Positions 26,439 to 35,646 of a stretch of 64,000 nucleotides of DNA are shown piece after piece (position 1 is the stretch's first letter; each line of letters starts with the position of its first letter). The DNA is from Hephaestia sp. MAHUQ-44 (GTDB lineage: Bacteria; Pseudomonadota; Alphaproteobacteria; Sphingomonadales; Sphingomonadaceae), in contig NZ_JAMSLX010000004.1 of assembly GCF_023806085.1 (NCBI RefSeq), forward strand, positions 124,001 through 188,000, read 5' to 3'. Under the pieces are notes generated by a model, which did not search any database, was not told where the DNA came from, and was given only the letters and a program-made list of their open reading frames with translations. The translations under genes were made by a program, and so were the position numbers.

Positions 26439-26518
26439 GACACGCCCATCAGGATGGGGCAAAGGGGATGCCGTCGTTCGCTCGTGGAGCCTGCGGCTGC
26501 CGACTGAATTGACGCTGG

Positions 26519-26536
26519 TATAATATGTATATTATA
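26519..26536. promoter_or_regulatory. Perfect 18-bp AT palindrome, candidate operator 2
   Basis: TATAATAT-GT-ATATTATA is a perfect inverted repeat in GC-rich DNA, 5 nt after TTGACG (26509-26514) and 33 bp before the GTG start of rhamnonate dehydratase. It may serve as operator and/or overlap the -10 region. Confidence 0.5.
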
Positions 26537-26568
26537 TGTCATATAACGCGAAGGGGGAGTTTCCGGTA

Positions 26569-27753
26569 GTGGCGCTGTCGAAGATCAAGCATGTGCGCGC
26601 GTTCACTGTGCGTGGCGGCGGGGCCGACTATCACGACCAGGGCGACGGCCATTGGATCGACGATCACATCGCCACGCCGATGGCGCGCTATCCCGAATAT
26701 CGCCAGTCGCGGCAGAGCTTCGGCATCAACGTGCTTGGCACGCTGGTGGTCGAGCTCGAGGCTGAGGACGGCACGGTCGGTTTTGCGGTGACCACCGGCG
26801 GCGAGCCCGCTGCCTATATCGTCGAAAAGCACCTCTCGCGTTTCCTCGTCGGCCGAAGCCCGGCGGAATATGAGAAGATCTGGGATCAGATGTACTTCTC
26901 GACCCAATATTACGGGCGCAAGGGGTTGGTCGTGAACGCCATCTCCGGCGTCGATCTGGCGCTGTGGGATCTGCTCGGGAAATTGCGCGGTGAGCCGGTC
27001 TATCACCTGCTCGGCGGCGCGGTGCGCGACGAACTGCAATTCTATGCCACCGGCGCGCGCCCCGATGTCGCCAAGGAGCTTGGGTTCATCGGTGGCAAGC
27101 TGCCGCTGCGTCACGGTCCGGCCGAGGGGGTCGAGGGGCTGCACAAGAACGTCGCGGCGCTTGCCGATATGCGCGCGAAGGTCGGCGACGATTTCTGGCT
27201 GATGTACGATTGCTGGATGTCGCTCGATCTCGATTATGCGACGCGGCTGGCGACGGCGTGTCACGAGCTTGGTCTCAAGTGGATCGAGGAGCCGCTGAGC
27301 CCCGACGATTATTGGGGCTATGCCGATCTGCGCCGCAACGTGCCGCGCGGGATGCTGGTGACCACCGGCGAGCACGAGGCGACCCGCTGGGGCTTCCGCA
27401 TGTTGCTCGACATGGAATGCGCCGACATCGTCCAGCCCGATATCGGCTGGTGCGGCGGGGTGACCGAGCTGCTCAAGATTTCCGCGCTGGCGGATGCGCG
27501 CGGCAAGCTGGTCGTGCCGCATGGTTCGAGCGTGTACAGTTATCATTTCGTCATCACGCGTCACAACTCGCCCTTCGCCGAGTTTCTGATGATGCACCCC
27601 GAGGCGACCGAGGTGGTGCAGATGTTCGCCCCCCAGTTGCTCGGCGAGCCGGTGCCCGAAAACGGCCGTATGCGCGTCTCGGCGCTCGACAGGCCGGGCT
27701 TCGGGGTCGAGCTCAACCCCGAAATTACGCTTCACCGTCCCTATTCGAATTGA
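26569..27753 (+). CDS. rhmD: L-rhamnonate dehydratase
   Basis: 394 aa, enolase superfamily. The sequence matches E. coli RhmD closely along its length: [82 protein letters not shown], the metal-site [27 protein letters not shown], and the catalytic His in [17 protein letters not shown]. It removes water from L-rhamnonate to give 2-keto-3-deoxy-L-rhamnonate. The GTG at 26569 is preferred to the ATG at 26536 because AAGGGGGAG precedes it at proper spacing and the upstream ATG lies at the end of a palindromic promoter/operator site. First gene of the rhamnose catabolic operon. Confidence 0.95.
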   Translation: MALSKIKHVRAFTVRGGGADYHDQGDGHWIDDHIATPMARYPEYRQSRQSFGINVLGTLVVELEAEDGTVGFAVTTGGEPAAYIVEKHLSRFLVGRSPAEYEKIWDQMYFSTQYYGRKGLVVNAISGVDLALWDLLGKLRGEPVYHLLGGAVRDELQFYATGARPDVAKELGFIGGKLPLRHGPAEGVEGLHKNVAALADMRAKVGDDFWLMYDCWMSLDLDYATRLATACHELGLKWIEEPLSPDDYWGYADLRRNVPRGMLVTTGEHEATRWGFRMLLDMECADIVQPDIGWCGGVTELLKISALADARGKLVVPHGSSVYSYHFVITRHNSPFAEFLMMHPEATEVVQMFAPQLLGEPVPENGRMRVSALDRPGFGVELNPEITLHRPYSN

Positions 27754-27760
27754 GGAAGTC

Positions 27761-28624
27761 ATGAAGATTTGCCGTTATGGCCCGAAGGGCGCCGAAAAGC
27801 CGGGTCTGGTCGACGCTGACGGCCGCATCCGCGACCTTTCCGCGCACGTTGCGGACATTACTCCGGCGGAAATGACGCCCGAAGGCATCGCCAGGCTCAA
27901 GGCGATCGATCCGGCCTCGTTGCCGCTGGTCGAGGGCAGCCCGCGCTACGGCGTGCCGGTGAGCGGCATCGGCAAGTTCCTCGCGATCGGCCTCAATTAT
28001 GCCGACCACGCGCGCGAAGCCGGGCTCGAGCCTCCGCCCGAGCCGATCTTCTTCACCAAGGCGATTTCGTGCCTCGTCGGCCCGAACGACGACGTCATGA
28101 TTCCGCGCGGCAGCGTCAAGACCGACTGGGAAGTCGAGCTGGGCGTCGTGATCGGCAAGACCTGCCGTTATGTCGAGCAGGCCGATGCGCTCGATCATGT
28201 CGCGGGTTATGTGCTCGTCAACGACGTGTCGGAGCGCGCTTTCCAGAAAGAGCTCGGCACGCAGTGGGATAAGGGCAAGGGGGCCGACACCTTTGGTCCG
28301 ACCGGCCCGTGGCTGGTGACTCCCGACGAGCTGGGCGATTGCCAGGACCTCGACATGTTCCTCGACGTCAACGGCAAGCGGATGCAGACCGGCCACACCA
28401 GCACGATGATCTTCCCGGTCGCCGAGTGCATCGCTTACGTCAGCCGCTTCATCACGCTTCATCCGGGCGACCTGCTGATTACCGGCACCCCGCCGGGCGT
28501 CGGCGAGGGGCAGAAGCCGACGATGATCTTCCTCAAGCCGGGCGATCAGATGCACCTCGGCATCTCGAAGCTCGGTGAGCAGCGCCAGAACGTGATCGCC
28601 TTCGATCTGGAGGCGCTTGCGTGA
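27761..28624 (+). CDS. 2,4-diketo-3-deoxy-L-rhamnonate hydrolase (FAH family)
   Basis: 287 aa, fumarylacetoacetate hydrolase fold. Family motifs are IGKFLAIGLNYADHAREAG, the metal ligands in KTDWEVELGVVIGK and VNDVSERAFQ, and the phosphate/acid-binding GDLLITGTPPGVGEGQKP. In the Sphingomonas L-rhamnose pathway an enzyme of this family hydrolyses 2,4-didehydro-3-deoxy-L-rhamnonate to pyruvate and L-lactate. It sits between rhamnonate dehydratase and the SDR that makes its substrate, with GAGGAAG before the ATG and a 4-bp overlap (GTGA) with the SDR. LldD at 25186 would consume the lactate. Confidence 0.9.
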   Translation: MKICRYGPKGAEKPGLVDADGRIRDLSAHVADITPAEMTPEGIARLKAIDPASLPLVEGSPRYGVPVSGIGKFLAIGLNYADHAREAGLEPPPEPIFFTKAISCLVGPNDDVMIPRGSVKTDWEVELGVVIGKTCRYVEQADALDHVAGYVLVNDVSERAFQKELGTQWDKGKGADTFGPTGPWLVTPDELGDCQDLDMFLDVNGKRMQTGHTSTMIFPVAECIAYVSRFITLHPGDLLITGTPPGVGEGQKPTMIFLKPGDQMHLGISKLGEQRQNVIAFDLEALA

Positions 28625-29370
28625 GCATTTTCGCCAATCGTTTTGCCGGGCGTACTGCGATCATCACCGGCGGGGCCTCGGGCCTCGGCAAGGCCGTTGC
28701 CCAGCGGATCGTCGCCGAAGGCGGCACGGTCGCGCTGTGGGACCTCAATCGCGACGCGCTCGTCGCGGCGCGCGACGAGGTGGGCGCGCGTGACATCCAG
28801 GCGCTCGACGTCGCCGATCCCGCCGCGGTCGAGGCGGCGGCTGCCGCCAGCGCGTCGGTGCTCGGCAAGGTCGACATTCTCGTCTGCTCGGCCGGCATCA
28901 CCGGCGCGACGGCGCCGGTGCACGACTATCCGATCGACAGCTGGCAGCGCGTGATCGACATCAACCTCAACGGCCTGTTCTATTGCTGCCGGACGGTGGT
29001 GCCGCTGATGTTGGCGAGCGGCTATGGCCGGATCGTCAATCTCGCTTCGGTCGCGGGCAAGGAAGGCAATCCCAACGCCTCGGCCTATTCTGCGTCCAAG
29101 GCGGGCGTCATCGGCCTGACCAAGAGCCTCGGCAAGGAGCTGGCGGGTAAGGGCGTGATCGTCAACAGCCTGACGCCGGCGACCTTCGAAAGCCCGATCC
29201 TCGCGCAATTGCCGCAGAGCCAGGTCGATTACATGCGTTCGAAGATCCCGATGGGGCGGCTCGGGCTGATCGAAGAAAGTGCCGCCATGGTCTGCTTCAT
29301 GGCGAGCGAGGAATGCAGCTTCACCACCGCGTCGACCTTCGACACCTCCGGGGGACGGACGACATTCTGA
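28621..29370 (+). CDS. 2-keto-3-deoxy-L-rhamnonate 4-dehydrogenase (SDR)
   Basis: 249 aa. SDR motifs: ITGGASGLGKA, CSAGITG, Ser in LASVAGKEG, YSASKAG. The C-terminus FTTASTFDTSGGRTTF has the SGGR ending seen in 2-dehydro-3-deoxy-L-rhamnonate dehydrogenases rather than the common VDGG. It oxidises the C4 hydroxyl of the keto-deoxy acid from rhamnonate dehydratase, giving the diketo substrate of the FAH hydrolase. The GTG start at 28621 overlaps the hydrolase stop codon, so the two are translationally coupled. Confidence 0.88.
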   Translation: MSIFANRFAGRTAIITGGASGLGKAVAQRIVAEGGTVALWDLNRDALVAARDEVGARDIQALDVADPAAVEAAAAASASVLGKVDILVCSAGITGATAPVHDYPIDSWQRVIDINLNGLFYCCRTVVPLMLASGYGRIVNLASVAGKEGNPNASAYSASKAGVIGLTKSLGKELAGKGVIVNSLTPATFESPILAQLPQSQVDYMRSKIPMGRLGLIEESAAMVCFMASEECSFTTASTFDTSGGRTTF

Positions 29371-29437
29371 CGACGTTGAACAGCTAGGGGCAGCCGCCCG
29401 CCAGGAGGCGGCGCCCGCGTAACCGGGAGAGAGTTGA

Positions 29438-30346
29438 GTGCCGCAGATTCCCTTCGTCGACGCCCATGTCCACTTATGGGATCTGGCGCACATCGCCTAT
29501 CCGTGGCTGACGCCACCGTTCGCCGATGATGGCCCCAACGGCAGCGTCGAACCGATCGCGCGCACCTATCTGCTCGACGATTATCGCGCCGATGCCGCCC
29601 GCTGGAACGTCGTCGGGATGGTGCATATCGACGCCGGGGCACAAGCCTCGGCCGCGCTTGCCGAGACCGAATGGTTGCAGGCGATGCGCGACGCGCGCGG
29701 GATGCCGACCGGCATCGTCGCGTTCGCCGCGCTCGATGATCCTAATGTCGATACCCTGCTTGCGGCGCACGCTCGCCACGCCGGGGTTCGCGGCATTCGC
29801 CATATCGTCAACTGGCACGCCGATCCGGTGCGGACCTATACGCCGCGCGACGTGACGCAGGATGAGGCGTGGCGGCAGGGCTTTGCCCGGCTCGCGCAGC
29901 ACGGCCTGTCGTTCGATCTGCAATGCTATCCCGGCCAGATGGGGTCGCTGGCGGCGCTGGTCGCGCGCCACCCCGATGTGCCCGTCATCATCAACCATAT
30001 GGGGATGGCGGTCGCGAGCGATCCCGCCGGGTTCGACGATTGGCGGCAGGGGATGCGGGCGCTGGCCGCCAACGCGCATGTCGTCACCAAGATTTCGGGG
30101 GTCGGTTTCGTCGATCGCCGCTGGACGCTCGAGCAGATCCGCCCGCTCGTGCTCGAGGCGATCGAGATCTTCGGCCCCGATCGCTGCCTGTTCGCCAGCG
30201 ATTTCCCGACCGACAAATTGTTCGGCAGCTTCGATCGCCATATGGAGGCGTATCACACGATCGTCGCCGATTTCAGCGACGCGGAAAAGCGCGCGATGTT
30301 TGCGGGCAATGCCAATCGCGTCTACCGGCTGGGGATCGCGCTTTGA
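29438..30346 (+). CDS. L-rhamnono-lactonase-type amidohydrolase
   Basis: 302 aa, amidohydrolase-2 (TIM-barrel) family. The metal-binding VDAHVHLWDL lies at the N-terminus, followed by HIVNWHADP, VIINHMGMAV and the C-terminal Asp in FASDFPTDKLFGSFD. The family includes sugar-acid lactonases such as L-fucono- and L-rhamnono-lactonase and pyrone-dicarboxylate hydrolases. Position in the operon points to hydrolysis of L-rhamnono-lactone to L-rhamnonate, linking L-rhamnose dehydrogenase to rhamnonate dehydratase. The GTG start at 29438 follows GGGAGAG. The mutarotase gene overlaps its end. Confidence 0.87.
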   Translation: MPQIPFVDAHVHLWDLAHIAYPWLTPPFADDGPNGSVEPIARTYLLDDYRADAARWNVVGMVHIDAGAQASAALAETEWLQAMRDARGMPTGIVAFAALDDPNVDTLLAAHARHAGVRGIRHIVNWHADPVRTYTPRDVTQDEAWRQGFARLAQHGLSFDLQCYPGQMGSLAALVARHPDVPVIINHMGMAVASDPAGFDDWRQGMRALAANAHVVTKISGVGFVDRRWTLEQIRPLVLEAIEIFGPDRCLFASDFPTDKLFGSFDRHMEAYHTIVADFSDAEKRAMFAGNANRVYRLGIAL

Positions 30347-30660
30347 GCGAGAAGGTCGCCTTCAGGATGCGGCTTCGGCCCGGCTGTCTCGAGGCGTATC
30401 GCCAGCGCCATGACGCGGTCTGGCCCGACCTTTCCGCTGCGCTGAAGGCGGCGGGCGTGCGCGATTATTCGATCCATCACGACCCCGAAACCGATGCGCT
30501 GTTCGCGACGATGTGGCGCGACGACGCGGCTCGCGTCGCGGCGCTGGCCGATAGCGATGTGATGCGCCGCTGGTGGGCCTCGATGGCCCCGTTGATGGTG
30601 ACCAACCCCGACCTTTCTCCCGAGACCGTGCCGCTCGACACGGTTTTCCACCTCGATTGA
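30343..30660 (+). CDS. rhaM: L-rhamnose mutarotase
   Basis: 105 aa, matching the 104 aa of E. coli RhaM. Recognisable features are RPGCLEAYRQRHDAVWPDLSAALKAAGVRDYSIH, the active-site region DALFATMWRDD, and RWWASMAPLMVTNPDLSP. It interconverts the anomers of L-rhamnose and feeds the dehydrogenase. The start is taken as the TTG at 30343, which overlaps the lactonase stop and restores the family's first beta strand; an ATG at 30367 would remove eight residues of that strand. Confidence 0.9.
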   Translation: MSEKVAFRMRLRPGCLEAYRQRHDAVWPDLSAALKAAGVRDYSIHHDPETDALFATMWRDDAARVAALADSDVMRRWWASMAPLMVTNPDLSPETVPLDTVFHLD

Positions 30661-30678
30661 TCGCAGGAGACCGACCTC

Positions 30679-31761
30679 ATGCCCGGCAACCCGCTCCTCG
30701 GCGTCCTGTTCCACTGGATGGGCGGCCTCGCGTCGGCCAGCTTCTACGTGCCCTATCGCGGCATCCGGCGGTGGAGCTGGGAGGTGTTCTGGCTCACCGG
30801 CGGCATCTTCTCCTGGGTGTTCGCGCCGTGGATCATGGCCAGCATCCAGACCAACGATCTGTTCGGCGTGATGGGGCAGATCCCCGGCAACGTCGTCGGG
30901 TTGTGCATTCTGTTCGGCATCCTCTGGGGTTTCGGCGGGCTCACCTACGGCCTCACCATGCGCTACCTGGGGCTGTCGCTTGGCATGGCGGTGGTGCTGG
31001 GGTTGTGCACGGTGTTCGGCACGCTGATTCCGCCGATCGTCCAGGGTGATTTCGCGAGCCACCTGCTCGGCACCACCAGCGGCCTCATCATTCTGCTCGG
31101 GCTGGCGATCACGGTCGCGGGGATCGTCGTCGTCGCGATCGCGGGCGCGCGCAAGGATGCGGCGCTTTCGGAGGAACAGAAACTCGCGGCAATCGCCGAG
31201 TTCAATTTCAAGAAGGGGATCGCGGTCGCGATCTTCTCGGGCATCATGTCGGCCTGCTTCGCCTTCGGGCTGGCGGCGGGCGAGCCGATCAAGGCGCTCT
31301 CTGCCGCTGCGGGCACCGGCCCGCTGTGGACCGGCCTGCCGGCCTTGTGCCTGATCATGTTCGGCGGGCTGCTCACCAACGCCGCGTGGTGCGGCTTCCT
31401 GATCGTGCGCAACGGCACCGCGGGTGAGTTCATCGGTCGGCCGGGCAAGGCGCCCGACGCCGATGGCCGCCGTCCGCCACTGCTGCTGAACTACCTGCTC
31501 GCCGCGCTGGGCGGGACGCTGTGGTATTTCCAGTTCTTCTTCTACACGATGGGTGAAAGCCAGATGGGGCGCTTCGGCTTCTCGTCCTGGACGCTGCACA
31601 TGGCCAGCATCATCATCTTCGGCACCTTGTGGGGCTTTGCCTTCAAGGAATGGAAAGACGCCGCCCCGCGTGTGCGCAACACGGTGTGGCTCGGCATCTT
31701 CCTGCTGGTCTTCGCCACCATCGTCATCGGTTACGGCAACATGTTGGGAGCGAGTGCATGA
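30679..31761 (+). CDS. rhaT: L-rhamnose:proton symporter RhaT
   Basis: 360 aa, about ten membrane segments, typical of the drug/metabolite-transporter-like RhaT family (E. coli RhaT has 344 aa). The N-terminus NPLLGVLFHWMGGLASASFYVPYRGIRRWSWEVFW and the block GGLTYGLTMRYLGLSLGMAVVLGLCTVFGTLIPPI closely follow RhaT. It imports L-rhamnose with protons across the inner membrane. It lies between the mutarotase and a GH78 rhamnosidase (4-bp overlap), so release, uptake and oxidation are co-transcribed. Confidence 0.93.
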   Translation: MPGNPLLGVLFHWMGGLASASFYVPYRGIRRWSWEVFWLTGGIFSWVFAPWIMASIQTNDLFGVMGQIPGNVVGLCILFGILWGFGGLTYGLTMRYLGLSLGMAVVLGLCTVFGTLIPPIVQGDFASHLLGTTSGLIILLGLAITVAGIVVVAIAGARKDAALSEEQKLAAIAEFNFKKGIAVAIFSGIMSACFAFGLAAGEPIKALSAAAGTGPLWTGLPALCLIMFGGLLTNAAWCGFLIVRNGTAGEFIGRPGKAPDADGRRPPLLLNYLLAALGGTLWYFQFFFYTMGESQMGRFGFSSWTLHMASIIIFGTLWGFAFKEWKDAAPRVRNTVWLGIFLLVFATIVIGYGNMLGASA

Positions 31762-34700
31762 CCACCCGTCGCGAATTTCTGGCCGGTACCGGCACCGCTG
31801 CTGCGCTTGTCGCAATGCCTGCCTGTTCGACCACGCCCGCGCTCGCGGCGGTCGATCTGCGCGCCGAACATACCGTCGGCCTGCTCGGCACCGAGGTCGA
31901 GCGTCCGCGCCTGTCGTGGCGGATCGAGGCCAGGGATCGCGGCGTCCGTCAGGTGCGCTACCGCGTCCGCGCGGGCAGCGCCGCGGGCAAGAGTGACCTA
32001 TGGGACAGCGGCGATGTCGCGTCCGACGCGACCGTCGATATCGCGTGGGACGGCAAGCCGCTGACCTCGATGCAGCGCGTCTGGTGGTCGGTCGAGGTCG
32101 AGGACGATCGCGGCACCACCACGACCTCCGCGCCGGCCTGGTTCGAAACCGGGCTGCTGTCGCCCGACGACTGGCGCGCGCAGTGGATCGAAGCCGAAGA
32201 CCCGCTCGCCAGCGCCGATCGCGCCGCGGGCGTGCGCTGGGTCTGGAGCCCGACCGCGCTCGACAGCCGACCGCACGCCTTCCGGATCGATTTCGACGCC
32301 CCCGAAGATCTCGAGCGCGCCGAGATCCTGCTCGCAGGCAAGGACCATATGCGCGGCGTGTGGATCAACGGCGAGCACAAGAACCCCGATGCGCTGCCGC
32401 TGGGGCTGGGCTGGGATACGATGCTTCCCTTCTGGGGAACGCTGCTGCCGTTCGAGGGCGATATCCGCCCCGGCCGCAACAGCGTGTGCGCGCTGGTCGA
32501 GGCCGAAACCACGGGGTTCTTCCCGGTCGACGGCGGCGCGTTCTCGGCGCTGATCCGGCTCCACCGCAAGGGCGGCGTGATCGATCGTATCGTCAGCGGC
32601 CCCGATTGGCGCGTGCGCCCCAACCCGCCCGAGGGCTGGACCGCGCCGACGTTCAACGCCAGTGCCTGGGCGCGCCCGGTGACGAGCGGATCGAACGTCA
32701 ACAACGATCCCCGCCCGTCCGAGCCCGCGATGCTGTTGCGGACCGATTTCAACACGACCAAGAAGGTGGTCGGCGCGCGGCTCTATGCGACCGCGCTCGG
32801 CGCCTATGATGCACGGATCAACGGCGAGCGCGTCTCGGCGGCATTTCTCGCGCCCGAGACGAGCGTCGCGCACAAGCACGTCTTCTATCAGGTCTATGAC
32901 GTCACCAAGCTGATCCGGAAGGGCGAGAATGCGCTCGGCGTCATCGTCGGCGACGGCTGGTATGCGGGCGCGTTCGGCTGGCGGATGGAACGTTATGGCT
33001 TCGGCCCGGCGCCGCGCCGGCTGCGCGCGCAGCTCCGGCTCGATTATGACGACGGCAGCCATGACTGGATCGTCACCGGCCCCGATTGGCGGCTCGGCAC
33101 GTCGCCGATCGTCAAATCTGACATCTATAATGGCGAGACGATCGACGCACGACTGAACACGCCGGGTTGGGATAGTCCCGCGTTCGATGCCGCGGGCTGG
33201 ACCCCGGCGACGGTCGGCGCCGCGCCGCCGGTGCGGCTGGTCGCGCAGACCTCGCCGCTGCTCACCGCGAACATGAAGCAGCGCGTGGCCAAGGTCACCG
33301 AGCCCGCGCCGGGCCGGTTCGTGTTCGATTTCGGGCAGAATTTCTCGGGCTGGGTACGGCTCAAGGCGCGCGGCGAGGCGGGCACCGAAATCACGCTGCG
33401 CTTCGCCGAACTGCTCAACCCCGACGGCACCGTCGATCAGGCCAATCTGCGGCTCGCCGAATGCACCGATCGGTTCATTCTCGCCGGGGACGGCAAGGCT
33501 GAGGTGTTCGAGCCGCACTTCACCTATCACGGCTTCCGCTATGTCGAGATCGAGGGCTATCCCGGTGCCCCGACCGCCGACGATATCGAAGGCGTGGTCG
33601 TCTACAGCGCGTGCCGCACGACCGGAGAGATGCGGTTCGCCTCGCCCTTGCTCCAGAAGATCTGGCAGAATGCCGAATGGAGCCAGCGCTCCAACTTCTT
33701 CTCGGTGCCGACCGATTGCCCGCAGCGCGACGAGCGGATGGGCTGGATGGGCGATATCCAGATCTTCCTCGATGCCGCCGCGTTCAACATGGAGGTCGAT
33801 CCCTTCATCCGCCGCTTCCTGGTCGAGGCGCGCGCCGCGCAACGCCCCGATGGCGCCTATCCGATCGTGGTGCCGCAGCCGCAATCCTTCCCCGACGTGG
33901 TGACGGCGGGCTGGAGCGAGGCGGGGATCATCCTGCCGTGGCAGCTCTGGCAGCGCTACGGCGATACCGAAGCGATCGAGGAAAACTGGGCGGCGATGGA
34001 AGGCTGGATGGCCTATGTCGCGCGCAGCAACCCCGATCATATCTGGCGCAACGATCGTGGCCTCGATCTCGGCGACTGGCTCTCGGTCGATGCGATCAAG
34101 CCCGATGACGAGACGACGCCGCGCGTGCTGTGCGCCACCGCTTACTGGGCATGGTGCGCCGAATTGATGGCCGAGATGGCGCGCGCCACCGATCGCGAGG
34201 CGGATGCGACGCGCTACACCGAACTGCACGCCAAGATCGTCGCGGCGGCGCAGAAGGAACTGGTCAAGCCTGACGGCACCGCCGGCAACGGCAGCCAGAC
34301 CAGCCAGGTGCTCGCGCTCCATTGCGGCCTCGTGCCGCAGGCGGCGCGCGCTGCCGCCGCCGAGGTGCTCGCCGCCGATATTCGCAAGCGCGGCATGAAG
34401 CTGTCGACGGGCTTCCTCGGCACGCCCTATCTGCTCGACGTGCTGGCCGACAACGGCCGGCTCGAAGAAGTCAGCGGGCTATTGCTCCAGACCGGCTATC
34501 CGAGCTGGGGCTATATGCCGGTCAAGGGCGCGACCACGGTGTGGGAACGCTGGAACGGCGATGTCGGCGACGTCGCGATGAACAGCTACAACCATTATGC
34601 GCTCGGCGCGGTGGTTGGCTTCTTCTACCGCCGTCTGGCCGGGATCGCCCCGGCGGCCCCCGGTTTCCGCCGCATCGCCATTCGTCCGATCTGGCTGCCC

Positions 34701-34958
34701 AAGGTCGGCAAGGTTTCGGCGACATACGAATCGTGTGTCGGCACGATCGCGACCGAGGTCGATGGCGATGCCGGTGGCGTGTCCAGCCTGACGCTCTCGA
34801 TTCCGGCCAATACGGTCGCCGAAGTCGAACTGCCCGCGCGCACCTGGCGCGAGGGTGGCCGGGCGATCGACGATCATCCCGATGTCCGCAATCTTGCCCG
34901 TGCCGGGGATCTCGTTCGTTTCGAGGTCGGCGCGGGACGCTACGTCTTTACGATTTGA
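31758..34958 (+). CDS. GH78 alpha-L-rhamnosidase, copy 1
   Basis: 1066 aa, Bac_rhamnosid architecture: N-terminal Fn3-like domain (LRAEHTVGLLGTEVERPRLSW), carbohydrate-binding beta domains (ARLYATALGAYDARINGERVS), then the (alpha/alpha)6 catalytic domain containing PTDCPQRDERMGWMGDIQ, where the general acid Asp lies, and a C-terminal beta-sandwich ending RYVFTI. The N-terminus has a Tat motif RREFLAG plus a lipobox-like VAMPAC, so it may be a Tat-exported lipoprotein. It releases L-rhamnose for RhaT, encoded just upstream with a 4-bp overlap. A paralogue lies at 44953. Confidence 0.93.
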   Translation: MTTRREFLAGTGTAAALVAMPACSTTPALAAVDLRAEHTVGLLGTEVERPRLSWRIEARDRGVRQVRYRVRAGSAAGKSDLWDSGDVASDATVDIAWDGKPLTSMQRVWWSVEVEDDRGTTTTSAPAWFETGLLSPDDWRAQWIEAEDPLASADRAAGVRWVWSPTALDSRPHAFRIDFDAPEDLERAEILLAGKDHMRGVWINGEHKNPDALPLGLGWDTMLPFWGTLLPFEGDIRPGRNSVCALVEAETTGFFPVDGGAFSALIRLHRKGGVIDRIVSGPDWRVRPNPPEGWTAPTFNASAWARPVTSGSNVNNDPRPSEPAMLLRTDFNTTKKVVGARLYATALGAYDARINGERVSAAFLAPETSVAHKHVFYQVYDVTKLIRKGENALGVIVGDGWYAGAFGWRMERYGFGPAPRRLRAQLRLDYDDGSHDWIVTGPDWRLGTSPIVKSDIYNGETIDARLNTPGWDSPAFDAAGWTPATVGAAPPVRLVAQTSPLLTANMKQRVAKVTEPAPGRFVFDFGQNFSGWVRLKARGEAGTEITLRFAELLNPDGTVDQANLRLAECTDRFILAGDGKAEVFEPHFTYHGFRYVEIEGYPGAPTADDIEGVVVYSACRTTGEMRFASPLLQKIWQNAEWSQRSNFFSVPTDCPQRDERMGWMGDIQIFLDAAAFNMEVDPFIRRFLVEARAAQRPDGAYPIVVPQPQSFPDVVTAGWSEAGIILPWQLWQRYGDTEAIEENWAAMEGWMAYVARSNPDHIWRNDRGLDLGDWLSVDAIKPDDETTPRVLCATAYWAWCAELMAEMARATDREADATRYTELHAKIVAAAQKELVKPDGTAGNGSQTSQVLALHCGLVPQAARAAAAEVLAADIRKRGMKLSTGFLGTPYLLDVLADNGRLEEVSGLLLQTGYPSWGYMPVKGATTVWERWNGDVGDVAMNSYNHYALGAVVGFFYRRLAGIAPAAPGFRRIAIRPIWLPKVGKVSATYESCVGTIATEVDGDAGGVSSLTLSIPANTVAEVELPARTWREGGRAIDDHPDVRNLARAGDLVRFEVGAGRYVFTI

Positions 34959-34977
34959 TTCTGGGAGAATTCGACCC

Positions 34978-35646
34978 GTGCCCACACTTGGACTGATCCA
35001 TAATTCACCGATGCTTGCGCCGGTGTTCAACGAGATCGCCGCACGGGTCATGCCCGACGTGCGCATCCTCCACTTCGTCGACGAAAGCACGATCAAGAAT
35101 ACGATCGCGGCGGGTCGGCTCGAAAAGGCGACGATGCGGCAGGTTATCCGGCTGGTCGGCTCGACCTTCGATGCCGGCTGCGACGCCGCGCTCGTCACCT
35201 GCTCGTCGATCGGCGCGGCAGTGGATATCGCCGCGGAGCTTTACGATCAGCCCGTGCTGCGGGTCGATCGCGCGATGGCCGAAAAGGCGGTCGCGAGCGG
35301 CAGCCGGATCGGGGTCGTCGCAACGCTGTCGACCACGCTCAACCCGACCGCCGATCTCGTCCGCCGGGTCGCGGCCGAGCAGGGCAAGCAGATCGAGATC
35401 GTCGAGCATCTGTGCGAAGGCGCGTTCGAGGCGGTGATGGCGGGCGACGGTGCCACGCATGACCGCATCGTCGGCGAAGGGCTGACGCAGGGCATGAAGG
35501 GGGTCGATGCGATCGTTCTCGCGCAGGCGTCGATGGCGCGCGTGGTGGCGACGCTGCCCGACGGTGCGGTGGGCGCACCGGTCTATTCGAGCCCCGAACT
35601 CGGCATGGAGCGGGCACGCGACGTGCTCGCCGGACTCGTCAAGTGA
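34978..35646 (+). CDS. Asp/Glu racemase-superfamily protein with a single active-site Cys
   Basis: 222 aa, cytosolic. It has the Asp/Glu/hydantoin-racemase fold pattern: LGLIHNSPMLAPVFNEI, AALVTCSSIGAAVDIA (Cys at the first catalytic position, near residue 78) and RIGVVATLSTTLNPTADLVRR. The second catalytic Cys is replaced: the equivalent segment reads IVLAQASMARV. Single-Cys members of the superfamily are decarboxylases or isomerases rather than racemases, though in those it is usually the other Cys that remains. The GTG start follows GGGAGAA. It lies between GH78 and an MFS carrier in the rhamnose operon. The role is unknown; a sugar-acid decarboxylase/isomerase is conceivable. Confidence 0.75.
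   Translation: MPTLGLIHNSPMLAPVFNEIAARVMPDVRILHFVDESTIKNTIAAGRLEKATMRQVIRLVGSTFDAGCDAALVTCSSIGAAVDIAAELYDQPVLRVDRAMAEKAVASGSRIGVVATLSTTLNPTADLVRRVAAEQGKQIEIVEHLCEGAFEAVMAGDGATHDRIVGEGLTQGMKGVDAIVLAQASMARVVATLPDGAVGAPVYSSPELGMERARDVLAGLVK

Larger units (their letters stand above)
26347..26568 (+). promoter_or_regulatory. Regulatory intergenic region before the L-rhamnonate operon
   Basis: About 220 bp with strikingly low GC for this locus. It holds two AT-rich palindromic patches (listed separately) and a TTGACG at 26509-26514 that could be a -35 element. The Shine-Dalgarno AAGGGGGAG at 26551-26559 precedes the GTG start at 26569. No small ORF is convincing. Confidence 0.6.
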
